Origin: Apostichopus japonicus
Taxonomy: Eukaryota > Echinodermata > Holothuroidea > Aspidochirotida > Stichopodidae
Direction: 5' to 3'
NCBI RefSeq assembly: GCF_037975245.1
Contig: NC_092576.1
Location: 32,218,611-32,282,610 of the forward strand
Length of the DNA: 64,000 nt
This document shows positions 51,061 to 62,099 of the stretch, in pieces. Each line of letters begins with the position of its first letter. Position 1 is the first letter of the stretch. A program made the position numbers and the translations under genes. The notes beneath the pieces were generated by a model, which was given only the letters and a program-made list of their open reading frames with translations, made no database searches and was not told where the DNA came from.

Positions 51061-52220
51061 ACAGGTTCGAATCAATTGCGGAAAGACACTGCAATCGCTA
51101 CACCATTTATCATTACACATCCCGAATGTGTGTTTAATGAGTACCAGCAGAAACCAGGACATGACATAGATTTCCTGGGCATTCATGGGTCATATTCTCC
51201 TCGCTAATTATTTTTCTCTCTCGTTATAATTCATCGCCATATGTCTAGGTTTGAAACCTTGCATATGTTTTGTTGTTTAAAACGCTTGTGGAACCCCCTC
51301 CAGAGCATGTTAAAAGGCGCAAACTGAAGCGATTCTAGTACAGTCTCGTTACTTAGTACCTTGGCAACCTGCCAAGAAGAGAACGTTCTCGAAGCTTGGC
51401 AAAGTGCCAGGAAAACAAGCCTTCTAAGAGTCTTGGCAAACTGCCAAGACAATATACCCGCGCTGTATATTTGTTATGAGAGGAGGGGGGCCAAGCAGTC
51501 ACCTGGATTGACACGTGTAAGCTCAACGTTTGCTGCAACGAGCTGTCGACTACGTGAGCGATCCCATGGAATAAACCTCTCTATTTTTTGGGTGAATTTC
51601 CAAGACAAACGCGTTAGTAAGTTGGAAAAGGGGTAGGATAAAACCCCAACAAAGGTACAAGCGCTAACGCGCTCCGAGCATACAGTATGTGCTTCGTGAA
51701 TAATGTTCGATGTTCCGACATTTTAAGCACAGTTGCATTTCGTAGCACCTGATACTGTGATAGCCTAGTCGTGGCTATGCGCTAGGTGGTTTCAATAGGA
51801 AATTGGATACTTCTACTGTACTACACTAAGAAATTGACACGTCTCGACATGGAGAGATTTGAGGAGTAACGGGTACGTTATCATTTATAACATTTATTAC
51901 GTGTTTATTACGTTAAATGTGGTGTGGTAAAAACGTCGACATAACGTTTCTATGAGATATTAATGTTATATTAATGTTATATTAATGTCTTAACGTAAAT
52001 CGTTTTGAAATATGAGTCTGAAAACGTTTTCGGTGACATACCTCTTACACCACTAATAACGTTACCATAACAAAACACTACATGCTTAGTAACGCTTTTG
52101 TGTTTGATGAGTAACTCCCCGGGCTCCGTTAAGCAGCCAGGGATTTATGAGGTGGATTTTCTACAAACCCACCCTCTCACCATCTTCACAGCCCCTGTTG
52201 GGAGTTTGTTTCTGATGAGT

Positions 52221-52463
52221 AGGTCTATAGCTCAGTTAGCTCAGGGTAAAAGCCTTTCAGTCATAAGGTCCCCGGTTCAGGCCACCCCAAGAGTAATGTA
52301 TGTTGTCCAGCTACAGAGTTGTTGACTTTTCATAATCATGGACGTTAAATTTGTATGTAAGAGACTGACTTCAGTCAGCTTGCAGCTTGGTTAAGCCAGT
52401 GAGGCTTCTTCTCAAGTTCCTACTTGCAGGATGATCCTAAATACGTTCTTAAATACATACATT
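52221..52463 (+). mobile_element. tRNA-derived SINE, family 1, copy b
   Basis: The head has TATAGCTCAGTTAGCTC (A-box-like) and GGTTCAGGCC (B-box-like, 52274). The body matches the minus-strand copy at 18.2-18.4 kb through GTTGTCCAG, AGAGTTGTTGAC, CATAATCATGGACGTTA, TCAGCTTGCAG and TTCTTCTCAAGTTCCTACTT. The two heads differ more than the bodies. Confidence 0.85.
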
Positions 52464-52627
52464 TAATTGTAGGAGTCACATAAACAGTAGCATTGTAGCT
52501 TTGTTTAAGATTCTGATGAAGCAAACTATCCATTCAGTACTCAGTCTCATTTTTTGTAGCAGGGTAGCATTGTTTAAGATTCTGTACTCACTCAGCAGAG
52601 TGAGATTCCGTACCTTCAGTACTCATT

Positions 52628-52865
52628 TTTGGAGAGTACAGTGGTCAAGTGGTGAAGGCAGTGGACTGGTGATCTAAGGCTTGCAGGTTTGAGTCCTAGC
52701 CGGATCATTCAGTTGTTTCCTTGGGCAAGGCACTTTTTCGTCAGTGCAGCTTCCCATCCAGGAGATACTTGTCTCTATGCTTGACAGGTTTTCGTTGACC
52801 GTGGTAATATTGTTAGGCGCCTCAGGCATCATTATCTTTCAATAGGTCTACGCCTTTTCTTTCCC
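52628..52865 (+). mobile_element. tRNA-derived SINE, family 2
   Basis: The head has AGTGGTCAAGTGGTGAAGGC (A-box-like) and CAGGTTTGAGTCC (B-box-like). It is followed by CCTTGGGCAAGGCACTTTTT, a phrase I associate with widespread SINEs of marine invertebrates (from memory, not verified). The body is unrelated to family 1. It is not a functional tRNA gene because the body continues past the tRNA-like part without a terminator at the expected place. Confidence 0.7.
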
Positions 52866-53129
52866 CAATATTATGATTAATATTTTTTAGCATGGAAAGA
52901 ACCTTCATTAAACCTCCCTACAGGGTACAGCTTAGCATCATCAGGACATTCCTTTTCTTCAGAGTTTTCTGATTGCAACGGGTTGATAACTGAAGGAGTC
53001 ATCAACGGTACTGTGGTACTGAATCAGTACTGCGAGTGCGGCTGTCCTGCAAGCGCTAACAAGGTCACCAAGCAGGCCGCTGTCCTTGACATCTTTAGCA
53101 GCAGATACACAGGGTTGGGCTCTCTGGAG

Positions 53130-53241
53130 CCCTCCGGCGCCCAGGTACGGGGCTTTTGACTACCATCCTCTCAGACAACACGACGGTGGTAACATACTGT
53201 AGCTACGTCAACAGACATGGTGGCACCAGGTCAGAGAGATA
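53130..53241 (+). pseudogene. RNase H, N-terminal piece, of the DIRS-like retroelement
   Basis: The frame reads TGLLTTILSDNTTVVTY, then a short insertion, then VNRHGGTRSERY. SDNTTVV and NRHGGTRS are the RNase H signature of DIRS-type elements. A related piece (LGSLEPSGAQ) precedes it, with sequence missing between. The reading frame is cut after ...AGAGA-TA by the TA element B and resumes at 57256. Confidence 0.75.
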
Positions 53242-56200
53242 CAGTACTGATTTCGCTTAACTCCCGTTAAAATTCGTTGAAAGAAAAATAATCGGATTTC
53301 TACGTTTTTTTAATCGAAATTCCCCGATTTTTATCGAAATTCCCCGAATTTTAACGATTGGTTATCTCAGTCATTTCCTTCGTGGAATTTTCAACGATGC
53401 GTTGAAATTCTTTTGTAAACGAAATAGAAGGTCAATATGTGGTTACGCGAATCGTCGGAAAACGCGTAACTTCGTTTATCAGTATCAATTAGACTTTGGT
53501 ACAGTCGTTTGAAAGAGGGAATATTTACCAGAGAATTCTCAGGCTTGTATGAGTAGTAATGCACATAAATTCATGTAGCTAAACTGGCGGGGGACGTTTT
53601 CTTACTGTGAACCCCAAACACAGTGACATAAGTCTTAACTTGGCCAGGTCTAATAAAGGGCTGCAGTACAAGCTATGTACCACGAGGCACCCTTCCAGAT
53701 AAGTTGAAGTTCTGTTTAACCATTTAAATAACAATGAATGGACATATAAACTTGGTTTACTTGCAGATTACTAAAAATAGTTATTTTTAAGAGATGTAAA
53801 TTTGGTTTTTATGAGAGTTGAAGTATGAAACTTTGTTTCCGAGCGAAAACATGTTACTTGAAGCAAAATAAAGATGCCCCGCCCATTCTGCGAGGACGCT
53901 TCCATTTTTCAAAAAGGCGTTTTCTCCTTTTATTTTTTCTATTTTGTTTACTTTTAAACATGAAAATTATTCAAAAATATGTAAAGAACTTAGTAATGTA
54001 CTGCAAACTATCTATAAAAAACAGAAAAACGATGTTTTAGGCATGAATAATGTGTTCAATATAACTAAAGTAGTAGGTCAATAGTCATGAGCTCATGACT
54101 GTCGTCAATTCGTTTTCTCAGTTTATATTTGCGACATATCACCCGTGTACATCGATCAATGGCATGGTGAAATCCCGTGTGAAAATATATTAACCCCAAA
54201 AGATGCAAATGGTCGTTCCAGAAAGTACCGTTATAACATTAACAACACATGGCCAGTTTGCTCTCTCAGGTCCGCACGTGTACAGCCATTTTTTTCACAC
54301 ATGGTATTATGCTGTGCATGCATTGCGGGCGGGATTGCGGCAAACATAAATGGAAATGAATGAATACGAAAAACTTACGATATTCTTCACAAATATTGAT
54401 GCTTAGATAAGTGCTTCCTCACAATCAACGAGCCGCCCTAAAATTCGCTCCGCTTACGTTAAAACTTCTATATATATAACACATTGAAAAACCCGAGTTT
54501 TTACACACATAATTCCCACTGACATTGGTCACAGAACATAAGTAGGTCATTGACATTCGAACTTGGCAACTTGCCCAAGTTCATCGCACCATGGGAACGA
54601 CACAACACATTGAACATGATGTTAAATTCTCCCGCCATCTGGACGCCGAGTGTAAATTTTAGTGTAATAGGCAAATTATGAATGGTACTGCGCAGCGTGG
54701 TTAAATCTTAACATATTGCGACACAAATATTGGGAAGCTGTTGTTGAAGTTACTTTCATATCAAATGTAAGGTACTGTATCATGTATGTGACACAAGAGA
54801 AAGAAAATGAAATCAGAGGCTGCTAAAACCAGTTTGAACTTGATTTTTACAACCCATCGCAGAACACGTGCGTGCGTAATTTGTTTTCTTAACATGACTT
54901 TTAATGAGTAAGTAGGAAAGGTGGGTAAGTTTGCTAATTTAGGCGAGTTTTTGCTTAAAATCTTGTGATAGACAAGTATATTGTTTTGTTTTTTCTTCAA
55001 AAGTTACGATGTTGCCGAGGGCGGAGTTATATAAATTCAGTGATCTGAACTTCTGAAGACCATGAATACTGATCATGTGTGTTAGACAATCATTATTACA
55101 CGAAAGGTTCGCAATATTATTGGGCCTAATTAGTAATTAACATACACTGATCGTTGTCTTGCTGCCTGAATTGCTACCTGCTGGAAAAGAAAACCTTAAT
55201 TATTGTACTCATAACGTCCTATTTTGATTAAAAGTCGAGTGACGGTCGAGTCGAGTCGAAAAAGCCGCGATCGGGAAACGGCGTTTAAACGTTTAACCGA
55301 CCGGCAGGCGATACGGTGAAACGGTTAGCGAAATATCTGTCAGGTCACACCCTTATTTAAACACACACAAAAAAAACGACCTTATTCAATGAAAATATAC
55401 TGAAAGCAATATCGCAAAAACACAAAATCGCTTATAACTCGAAAACGGAAGGAGACATCGACTTTTGTCGGCTGTATAGGGATTTCCTAAACCGAATTTT
55501 GATGCGCTCTATCCACCTGTGTCATTTATGAGCTTCTCTGACGTAAGCTGCAGTACGTAATTTCTCTGTACCAGTTCCGCGAAATTTATTTACGCAGTAA
55601 ACATCGTTCATTATGTTTTCTTTCACAACGAATATTCAAAGTTGTGCTCCACACGCTTCACAGATATTGTTTTATGTCGTTCATTTTCAATTCTACTTTA
55701 AAATTACATTTTCGAACGATGCATTGCATGCCTTATCAAACATTCCTGATTAGTAAAACTAGAGAAGGATATTCAAATATATATTATTTTCATTTGATAT
55801 GATTTTATGAGTTGTTCCACTTGAAAAACGATGATAAAACCGAAAAACAAAACATTTACTTCTCATGTGACGCATACCGGGAGACTCATAAAAACTCCCC
55901 CTTCTCATTAAATTAAATTTACATGCCGTCAGGCCAGTTGAAAGCCGTCAGGCCAGTTGAAAGCCCTCCCCAGTAATGTTTGATCAACTCTTCTCAATAT
56001 ACAATACTCAAATAAGCAATGAAAATATATTCATTTTCCACAGAAATCTACCCAACGTGGGCCCCAAGTCACTGCTTTATTTTCTTAGTAGTCATGGAAA
56101 CAATTGTTTGCAACTCTCTTGCTGGCCAGGTGTTTTCAAGTTTTATTAATAGCACGACTTCTGATTGGTTCATTCAAGATAAACTTTCTATCCCTGCTGG

Positions 56201-57255
56201 ATTGTTCTACTTATATATATATGAATGAATATTTGGGTTTCAATTAACTTAGTAACAGGTAACATCCATTCCATTACGAACAGTAGGGGGGTAAAATAAT
56301 GTTTGCTTCTAGAGGCAGCCAGCCAAAGGTTCTGCAGTGCTAAACCCCCACGAAGATAAAATACTATGCTAATTAACATATGGTAGGCGTGAATTTGACA
56401 AAGCCAGGTTTATGATTGGACTAAGCCTCTCAAGAAAGTTTGGTGGTGGGGATATCCAGGGTAGGGAATGCACATGTAAGCAGCATACTATAGGTGGCCC
56501 AGACCCAGGCTGCGACCTTAATTACCAGGGCAGTCCATCTGCATTCGCGGGCAACTTACAGTAACGGGTTGGGGGGAAAATAACATTTTTTTTTTGTTTT
56601 TTTTTGCGTGCATTGCAGCCGGGGGAGGTTTTTTGGTCGGAATGCAGAAAAGTTTGAGAGTGCGGTTCTGTAGTAAACGGTACTGTAGTACGTCAAGTAA
56701 CACAGGAATTTATTGGGAATAAAGATCTCTTTGATATCCAGCTACGAAAGTACTGTTTCATTGTTGATATTTTTTTCCTTGTTTTTCTGACACTGCGTTC
56801 CTTGGTGAGTTAACTTAAACTTATTCTAGTTAAATACTAGCCTATAACAGTCGTAGAATGTGCTTGTTACGATCGACCAAGACTAGTTTTTATTATCCTA
56901 GCCAAATCATTTTTTCAAACACCTAGTACAGAACTAACTCTGTCTTATATACAATCAAACTTTTGCAACGTTTGTAATATTCCTCGGCAACTTCTGGTAG
57001 AGTCTGAAAACGGCTGTAGTTACACTAAGGATTCAACGCAAGTCACAACCTTGATATGTCTAGAATTGCCTTGGCGGTTTTTGATCGCGATAACTTTCGT
57101 GGAAATTTCGTTGAAACTTTGTTGACAACCGTGCCCGCAGTAGTCTAAATCTTGTCAACGAAATTATTTGTTTTTAATCGATTTTCAACGATTTTCAACT
57201 TTTGTTATCGATCGTTGATTTTTTTTTCAACGGGAGTTAAGCGAAATCAGTACTG
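53242..57255 (-). mobile_element. 4.0-kb TA-target element, copy B
   Basis: Same family as copy A but inverted. Its left end here (CAGTACTGATTTCGCTTAAC then TCCCGTTAAAATTCG) equals the right end of A. TA flanks both sides (53240-53241, 57256-57257). It inserted into the RNase H frame of the DIRS-like element. Removing it with one TA restores the frame. Frames at 54145-54363 and 54761-55000 parallel those of A without a recognised transposase. A 21-bp direct duplication (GGCCAGTTGAAAGCCGTCA) at about 55930-55965 is shared with A (about 41520-41565). Confidence 0.9.
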
Positions 57256-57411
57256 TATTGCCGTCTGGCAAGGGAGACCCTCACCACAGCTACAGAATCT
57301 GGCATGGCCCTACAAGTCTCTCAGATAGCCAGAAAGGAGAATGTGATGGCCGATGCTATGCCCAGGGGACAGCTCCACCCTGACGAGTGGACCCTTTCGC
57401 AACGAACATGA
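57256..57411 (+). pseudogene. RNase H, C-terminal piece, of the DIRS-like retroelement
   Basis: The frame CRLARETLTT...VSQIARKENVMADAMPRG continues the RNase H interrupted at 53241. ENVMADA(M)SR-type sequence is the standard end of the DIRS/retroelement RNase H. It stops at 57409-57411, and the following sequence (FSRPLIDLIATQGN, AAHPQAFHITPGP) carries on in another frame, so a frameshift is present. Confidence 0.75.
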
Positions 57412-57577
57412 AGTAGGTTTTTCCACATGTTCAGCAGACCTCTGATAGACCTGATTGCGACACAGGGCAACAATGGGCTGCTCATCTTTGTTCAGGCGGC
57501 CCACCCGCAGGCCTTCCACATAACGCCAGGTCCCTGTCGCGAAACGGACCAGAAGCTTACATCTTCCCCCTCTTGGC

Positions 57578-58568
57578 ATGGTCAGCCATCATAGTGGCCC
57601 CGCTGACCCCGGTTCGGGCAAAAGTTATCCAGCTCCTAGCGGACGAGCCAGCGATCCTGCCGGACAAACCACAGTCGGTTGTCCCATAGACGGGGCGCTG
57701 GCTCACCCGGACAGCAAGGGCCTACAATTAGGTGCCTGGAAATTGTCTGGTGTTTCCTTAGACAGAAAGGACTTTGGCTGCCAGAGTGAGAACAACCTTG
57801 GTACTTACGTTTTCTGCCTACGGAGATTCGGAGTATGCCGAACGAGACAGACTCTGCCTACCATGGCCTTTCTAACCTTGATCGCTGACTCCTTACCCAC
57901 ACTGTTCCAAGAAGGGAGGCAGGGTGTAGACGATCAAAAACTTTCGTTCGGCTGTTGCCGCCTTCCATCAGGGGCTTCCCCTACGGCTCCACGCCAGGCA
58001 GCAGCGGCTCGCCTTGACTAAGGTGCCTTCAGTCCTACGGTTTGTGGGGTGCTGATAGTTCTCGACCCCTCCTTCTTCGCTAGAACCAGGTTTGGGCTCT
58101 CCTACCGGGAGACATCATCATCCCAGAGATCAAGACCTTCTCTTTGATCCCCGAGGACAGACTACAGTATGGTTTCCCATTAGGGCACTGAAGTGGTACC
58201 TCAACAAAACACAAGATCTCTTGGGTACTTCGACATCTCTGTTCTTCCTCCTTCGAGTGCCCCACTCAGCAGCCTGGGAGGATACCTTGTCCCGCTGTTT
58301 GGTGGAAGCCATCCGCCCTCTGGCTACAGGTCCAGGCAGATCCATGGCTCACAACAGCAGGGGTTTCACTGCTTCTACAGCCCTGTTCGCAGGTTTTCCA
58401 ATAGTGGACATCTGCAAGACGACGGCGTGGAAGACTCCAATCGCTTCGTCGCCTGCTACTTATCGGACATATCACAGGCCGATTTGGCTTTGGTCGCTCG
58501 ATGATACGAGCTCCGGGGGTCCCACCCCTCGGGCCTCCCACCATCGGACAGTGCCACTCGGTGCATAG
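57578..58568 (+). pseudogene. Tyrosine recombinase of the DIRS-like retroelement, frameshifted
   Basis: The 58092-58568 frame has the recombinase layout: LKWYLNKTQDLLGTSTSLFF, then AWEDTLSRCLVEAIRP, MAHNSRGFTASTALFAGFPI (His-x-x-Arg catalytic pair) and VDICKTTAWKTP. The catalytic-tyrosine segment FVACYLSDISQAD is in the next frame, so a one-base shift near 58430 separates it. Upstream sequence (57578-58021) is broken into several frames. Such enzymes insert circular or linear DNA copies of DIRS elements without target duplication. This copy is inactive. Confidence 0.75.
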
Positions 58569-58658
58569 GTTGTGGGGAGACAGGTAAGTGGGGAACGAAG
58601 TAAATATGATAAAACTTACTGGTTTATATATTTACGAGTGACCCACTTACCTGTCTCC
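58562..58658 (+). repeat. Internal complementary region of the DIRS-like element
   Basis: Positions 58611-58658 are the exact reverse complement of 59185-59232 over 48 nt, and 58562-58590 repeats the direct sequence at 59170-59200 (GTGCATAGGTTGTGGGGAGA). An internal region complementary to the terminal repeats right after the recombinase stop is the defining feature of DIRS elements, used to circularise the copy. The left-terminal counterpart was not found in the window. Confidence 0.88.
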
Positions 58659-59169
58659 ATTTCCCGCCACCCTCCCCCGAGGGAGGTGGGACGCAGCCGG
58701 ACGGGGGAGCGGTCGTTCGACCTGACTCATGACTCCTCGCGTTTCGTCGATAGACATCGCCACCCCCTGGGTCGCCTGCGGCTACTTGTCTATCGGTGGG
58801 TGTTGTTTCCTTAGTTTGGTTTACCAGGTTACTCTTTACCATCTAAGGTAGTATGGGCCTCGTCCCCTTGTTCAATTAGGCCTCTGTAAGTGTAGGGGGA
58901 GGCACGCCTACGGGGTGACGGAGGGCGGACCCCCACCCCGACTGTTCAGGGTGGGCTCCGCCTGGAGGCGTCAGCAGTCTTTGTTAGCGTTAGATTTTTC
59001 CTTCTCGGCGAGCTCGGCGGGTGGCAGGGTTTACCCGCCACCCTCCCCGAGGTCGCGTCAGGGGCCACTTTGTAGGAAAGTGGTCTCAAAATGAAGGAAG
59101 GCCATTAGGGCCAGTGAGGGTGTACAGTGTTAAAAGATTACCAGGGCATTCTTGACACGGTAGAATGCG
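58659..59169 (+). other. GC-rich 3' portion of the DIRS-like element
   Basis: GC-rich sequence between the internal complementary region and the right terminal repeat, with no domain-bearing frame (an 80-codon frame at 58572-58814 crosses the complementary region). It is likely 3' untranslated sequence of the element. Confidence 0.5.
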
Positions 59170-59237
59170 GTGCATAGGTTGTGGGGAGACAGGTAAGTGG
59201 GTCACTCGTAAATATATAAACCAGTAAGTTTTATAAT
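59170..59237 (+). repeat. Right inverted terminal repeat of the DIRS-like element
   Basis: Contains GGAGACAGGTAAGTGGGTCA and runs through ATATATAAACCAGTAAGTTTT. It pairs with 58611-58658 without mismatch. Host AT-rich sequence follows, so the element ends near 59237. Confidence 0.8.
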
Positions 59238-60120
59238 ATTTTTGGCATACTGTAACACAAACTAAATTGGCATGTGTTATATATGCCTATAACTTTTTAT
59301 TAAATTAGTATATTTTTGTTCTGCAAGCACAGTGGTAAAATATAACTCTTTACCTATCTAGCCATACCACATTTGACCATGTTCTGTACATTTCCAATTT
59401 CAACCCAATTGTTACATTTCCCTTGACCCTGCCCATATATCACAAAACACACAACTTTTGGACTTGAGTTTTTAAAACAAAAGTCAATACACTCCTGAAA
59501 AATGGTATTAAAAGAAAAATTCAAATTTACCCACAGGCCCAAATTGGACCCCAAATTAGGACCAGAAGTGAGATTTCTTAAGTTTGAGGGCGCTGTTCGT
59601 AGAACTTACGACCCGCTTGACTTTTCTTTTACACTTTCCCCATACAACTACTACTGGACAAGGATCCTATGCAAATTAAAACTCAAAAATGCCTTTGCTT
59701 GTAAATATAGGACAAACTCAAAGTAGGGCCAGAAAAGGCCCCTATCACATTTTCTGCAATTTTAATTACTACGAAAAATTGAGACTGTAAATGTTCCTCA
59801 AAATTAGCTTAATTTGAAGACTGGTCACATGTCTTCCACAATATCTGCAATATCAGACATAAATTACTTTACATTTATATGCAAACGATGCCTCCAAACT
59901 TGACACAAATTTAGGGCCCTTAAAATGCAATCTGGATTTGGTTGCTAGGCGAGCCGTATCCTAGCAACGAAAAGGTTTTCAAAAGTTTTTTTGCCCAATT
60001 TCATCCTTTCAGACATATGGCATGACACCATTTTAATTTCTGCCGATTCTGAAAGGGTTGATGTGGAATCGACCCAAAAATCTGTTGATTTGGCATGGAT
60101 TGACCCAAAACATAAAAACC
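59238..60120. other. No recognised gene; short hairpin
   Basis: Holds the 59.6-kb copy of the dispersed fragment also at 46.7 kb, and a stem GTTGCTAGG...CCTAGCAAC at about 59940-59967 with a 10-nt loop. No credible exon was seen. Confidence 0.4.
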
Positions 60121-60124
60121 GTAT

Positions 60125-60345
60125 TATTCATGTCTGTCTATACGCGCAATACATACAAACCTCATTCATGTATGTCTATACGCGCAATACATACAAACCT
60201 TATTATTCATATCTGTCTATACCTGCAATACATACAAACCTTATTATTCATATCTGTCTATACGTGCAATACATACAAACCTTATTATGCATGTATGTCT
60301 ATACGCGCAATACATACCAAGCTCACTATTCATACATGTCTATTA
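60125..60345 (+). repeat. 41-bp minisatellite, about five copies
   Basis: The unit includes GTCTATACGCGCAATACATA and CAAACCTTATTATTCAT. TCTATAC starts at 60136, 60175, 60216, 60257 and 60298. Open frames across it (Tyr/Thr/Asn-rich) reflect the repeat. Confidence 0.85.
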
Positions 60346-60784
60346 ATAATGGAAACTATGTACATGAGCAAACACATGGTACGAAACCTATTAACATGAA
60401 CGGCATGATGTGACAACAAAGTCCAAAGCTAAATCTAGACTAACATTAGCCACAGATAGGAAGGAAGATTGTCCAATATATATCCTGTTTGTATGTGCAT
60501 GCAAGGAAAAATACATGACAGACTAAAGTCCTAAACTATATCAGATGATAAACAATCCTTCCAGCTAACCAGGAATTACTCAATCCATTTTTCCTATATG
60601 GCTCTGGTGCAGTATAAACATCTATTAAAAAGAGAACAAACTGTGTTGAGTCAATACAATCAGAAAATTGTCATTGAATAAAAGAATGATTAGAATCACT
60701 GTAATTAAGATTGAGAGGAATGTTCTGGTATGTGAGCTGTATAGTATGTATTGAAGTGAATGATCTACAGTAAGTCATTGTCCA

Positions 60785-60995
60785 AGCTTACAGTAGGCAT
60801 AGAGTATTGCACTGCTCCCTTACACACCTAGAGGTATTACTTTACTGTATAACTGTAGACCCTAGACAATACAGTAGTCATTGAGTACTGCACTGCTCCC
60901 TTACACACCTAGAGGTATTACTTTACTGTGTATCTGTAGATACTACAGTAGTCATTGAGTACTGCACTGCTCCCTAACACACCCAGAGCTATTAC
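60785..60995 (+). repeat. About 78-bp tandem triplication
   Basis: GAGTA.TGCACTGCTCCCTT (then ACACACCTAGAGGTATTACT) occurs three times, at about 60801, 60882 and 60957, with small differences and CAGTAG linkers. Confidence 0.8.
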
Positions 60996-61185
60996 TTTTG
61001 ATAACGACGCATATCATTTGACATACATGTATCATTACTCATTAGCCATTTGACAATTCGGTTATTTCCTTTCATTTGCCTTTCATTAACATATTTATTT
61101 ACTACGACAATTTTAACTATTTATGGAGAGATTCTCCCATCATGTTGCAGCCATGGTTAAGTAAATAAAATAGTTTTTGACATGT

Positions 61186-62067
61186 CATGTTAATATAGCA
61201 ACTAAGATCATTCACGTTAATACAGCAACTAAGATCATTAATACAGCAACTAAGATCATTAATACAGCAACTAAGATCATTCACGTTAATACAGCAACTA
61301 AGATCATTCATGTTAATACAGCAACTAAGATCATTCATGTTAATATGTGCAACTAAGATCATTCATGTTAATACAGCAACTAAGATCATTCATGTAAATA
61401 CAGCAACTAAGGTCATTCATGTTAATACAGCAACTAAGATCATTCATGTTAATAAAGCAACTAAGATCATTCACGTTAATACAGCAACTAAGATCATTAA
61501 TATGTGCAACTAAGATCATTAATACAGCAACGAAGATCATTCATATTATTTCTAACGATTGTTTCTCCTTTTGCTGCAGTTGATTAACACATGATTCTTC
61601 ACAATGGGAAAGTTCACCGTACATTTCATGTTAATATAGCAACTAAGATCATTCACGTTAATACAGCAACTAAGATCATTAATACAGCAACTAAGATCAT
61701 TAATACAGCAACTAAGATCATTCACGTTAATACAGCAACTAAGATCATTCATGTTAATACAGCAACTAAGATCATTCATGTTAATATGTGCAACTAAGAT
61801 CATTCATGTTAATACAGCAACTAAGATCATTCATGTAAATACAGCAACTAAGGTCATTCATGTGAATACAGCAACTAAGATCATTCATGTTAATAAAGCA
61901 ACTAAGATCATTCACGTTAATACAGCAACTAAGATCATTAATATGTGCAACTAAGATCATTAATACAGCAACGAAGATCATTCATATTATTTCTAACGAT
62001 TGTTTCTCCTTTTGCTGCAGTTGATTAACACATGATTCTTCACAATGGGAAAGTTCACCGTACATTT
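61186..62067 (+). repeat. 441-bp tandem duplication containing a 27-bp minisatellite and a copied exon start
   Basis: 61186-61626 and 61627-62067 are near-identical units. Each holds a minisatellite (AATACAGCAACTAAGATCAT followed by TCATGTT or a shorter spacer, about 13 copies, 18 or 27 bp) and a unique tail. The tail contains TTTCTCCTTTTGCTGCAG and the ATG start of the Ig gene. The few differences between units show the duplication is recent. The plus- and minus-strand open frames (ATKIIHVNT and NDLSCCIN repeats) are artefacts of the period. Confidence 0.92.
61580..61633 (+). pseudogene. Truncated copy of the Ig gene signal-peptide exon
   Basis: It starts after a splice acceptor identical to that of the true exon and has the same ATG (61604) and first codons (MGKFTVH). 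Then it runs into the minisatellite, which gives only a few more codons before a stop. It lacks the splice donor. If spliced into an mRNA it would place an upstream start codon with a short frame ahead of the real one. Confidence 0.8.
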
Positions 62068-62099
62068 GACCTTCTTCATAGTGGTCCAGGTAGTCTGTG
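62021..62099 (+). CDS. Ig-domain gene, exon with start codon and signal peptide
   Basis: The exon is bounded by an acceptor (TTTCTCCTTTTGCTGCAG ending 62020) and a donor (TGTG|GTAAGT at 62099/62100). Coding starts at ATG 62045 and encodes MGKFTVHLTFFIVVQVVC plus one base (phase 1), a typical short hydrophobic signal peptide. It joins the exon at 62336-62659 to form one frame. The acceptor implies at least one non-coding exon further 5', whose position I cannot give. The minisatellite would then lie in the first intron. Confidence 0.75.

Larger units (their letters stand above)
51061..52950. other. Gap where the reverse transcriptase would be expected; holds repeats and SINEs
   Basis: No reverse-transcriptase motif was found between the gag-like and RNase H parts. 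Instead there is a dispersed repeat (51148-51548, also at 34.5 kb), with TTGGCAA/TGCCAA palindromes at 51361, 51396 and 51433, AT-rich filler and two SINEs. The core has probably been deleted or replaced. Confidence 0.5.

Noticed and set aside
50438-51094. 218-codon minus-strand frame
   Set aside because: It lies opposite the GC-rich gag-like repeats. Its Leu/Ser/Pro-rich composition is the complement of Arg/Glu/Gly codons, and the element is read on the plus strand.
52221-52720. Two functional tRNA genes
   Set aside because: Both have A- and B-box-like motifs but poor acceptor and anticodon stems, and continue into SINE bodies, one of them shared with a second locus.
60125-60413. 140-codon protein over the 60.1-60.4-kb region
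   Set aside because: More than half is translation of the 41-bp minisatellite, and a second frame is equally open.
61117-61981. Long repetitive open frames on both strands (ATKIIHVNT, NDLSCCIN)
   Set aside because: The repeat period is a multiple of three, which keeps all copies open by chance. There is no signal, domain or splice context.
61186-61985. CRISPR-like array of regularly spaced repeats
   Set aside because: The units abut with almost no unique spacer, vary between 18 and 27 bp, and lie in an intron of a eukaryotic gene. It is a minisatellite inside a tandem duplication.
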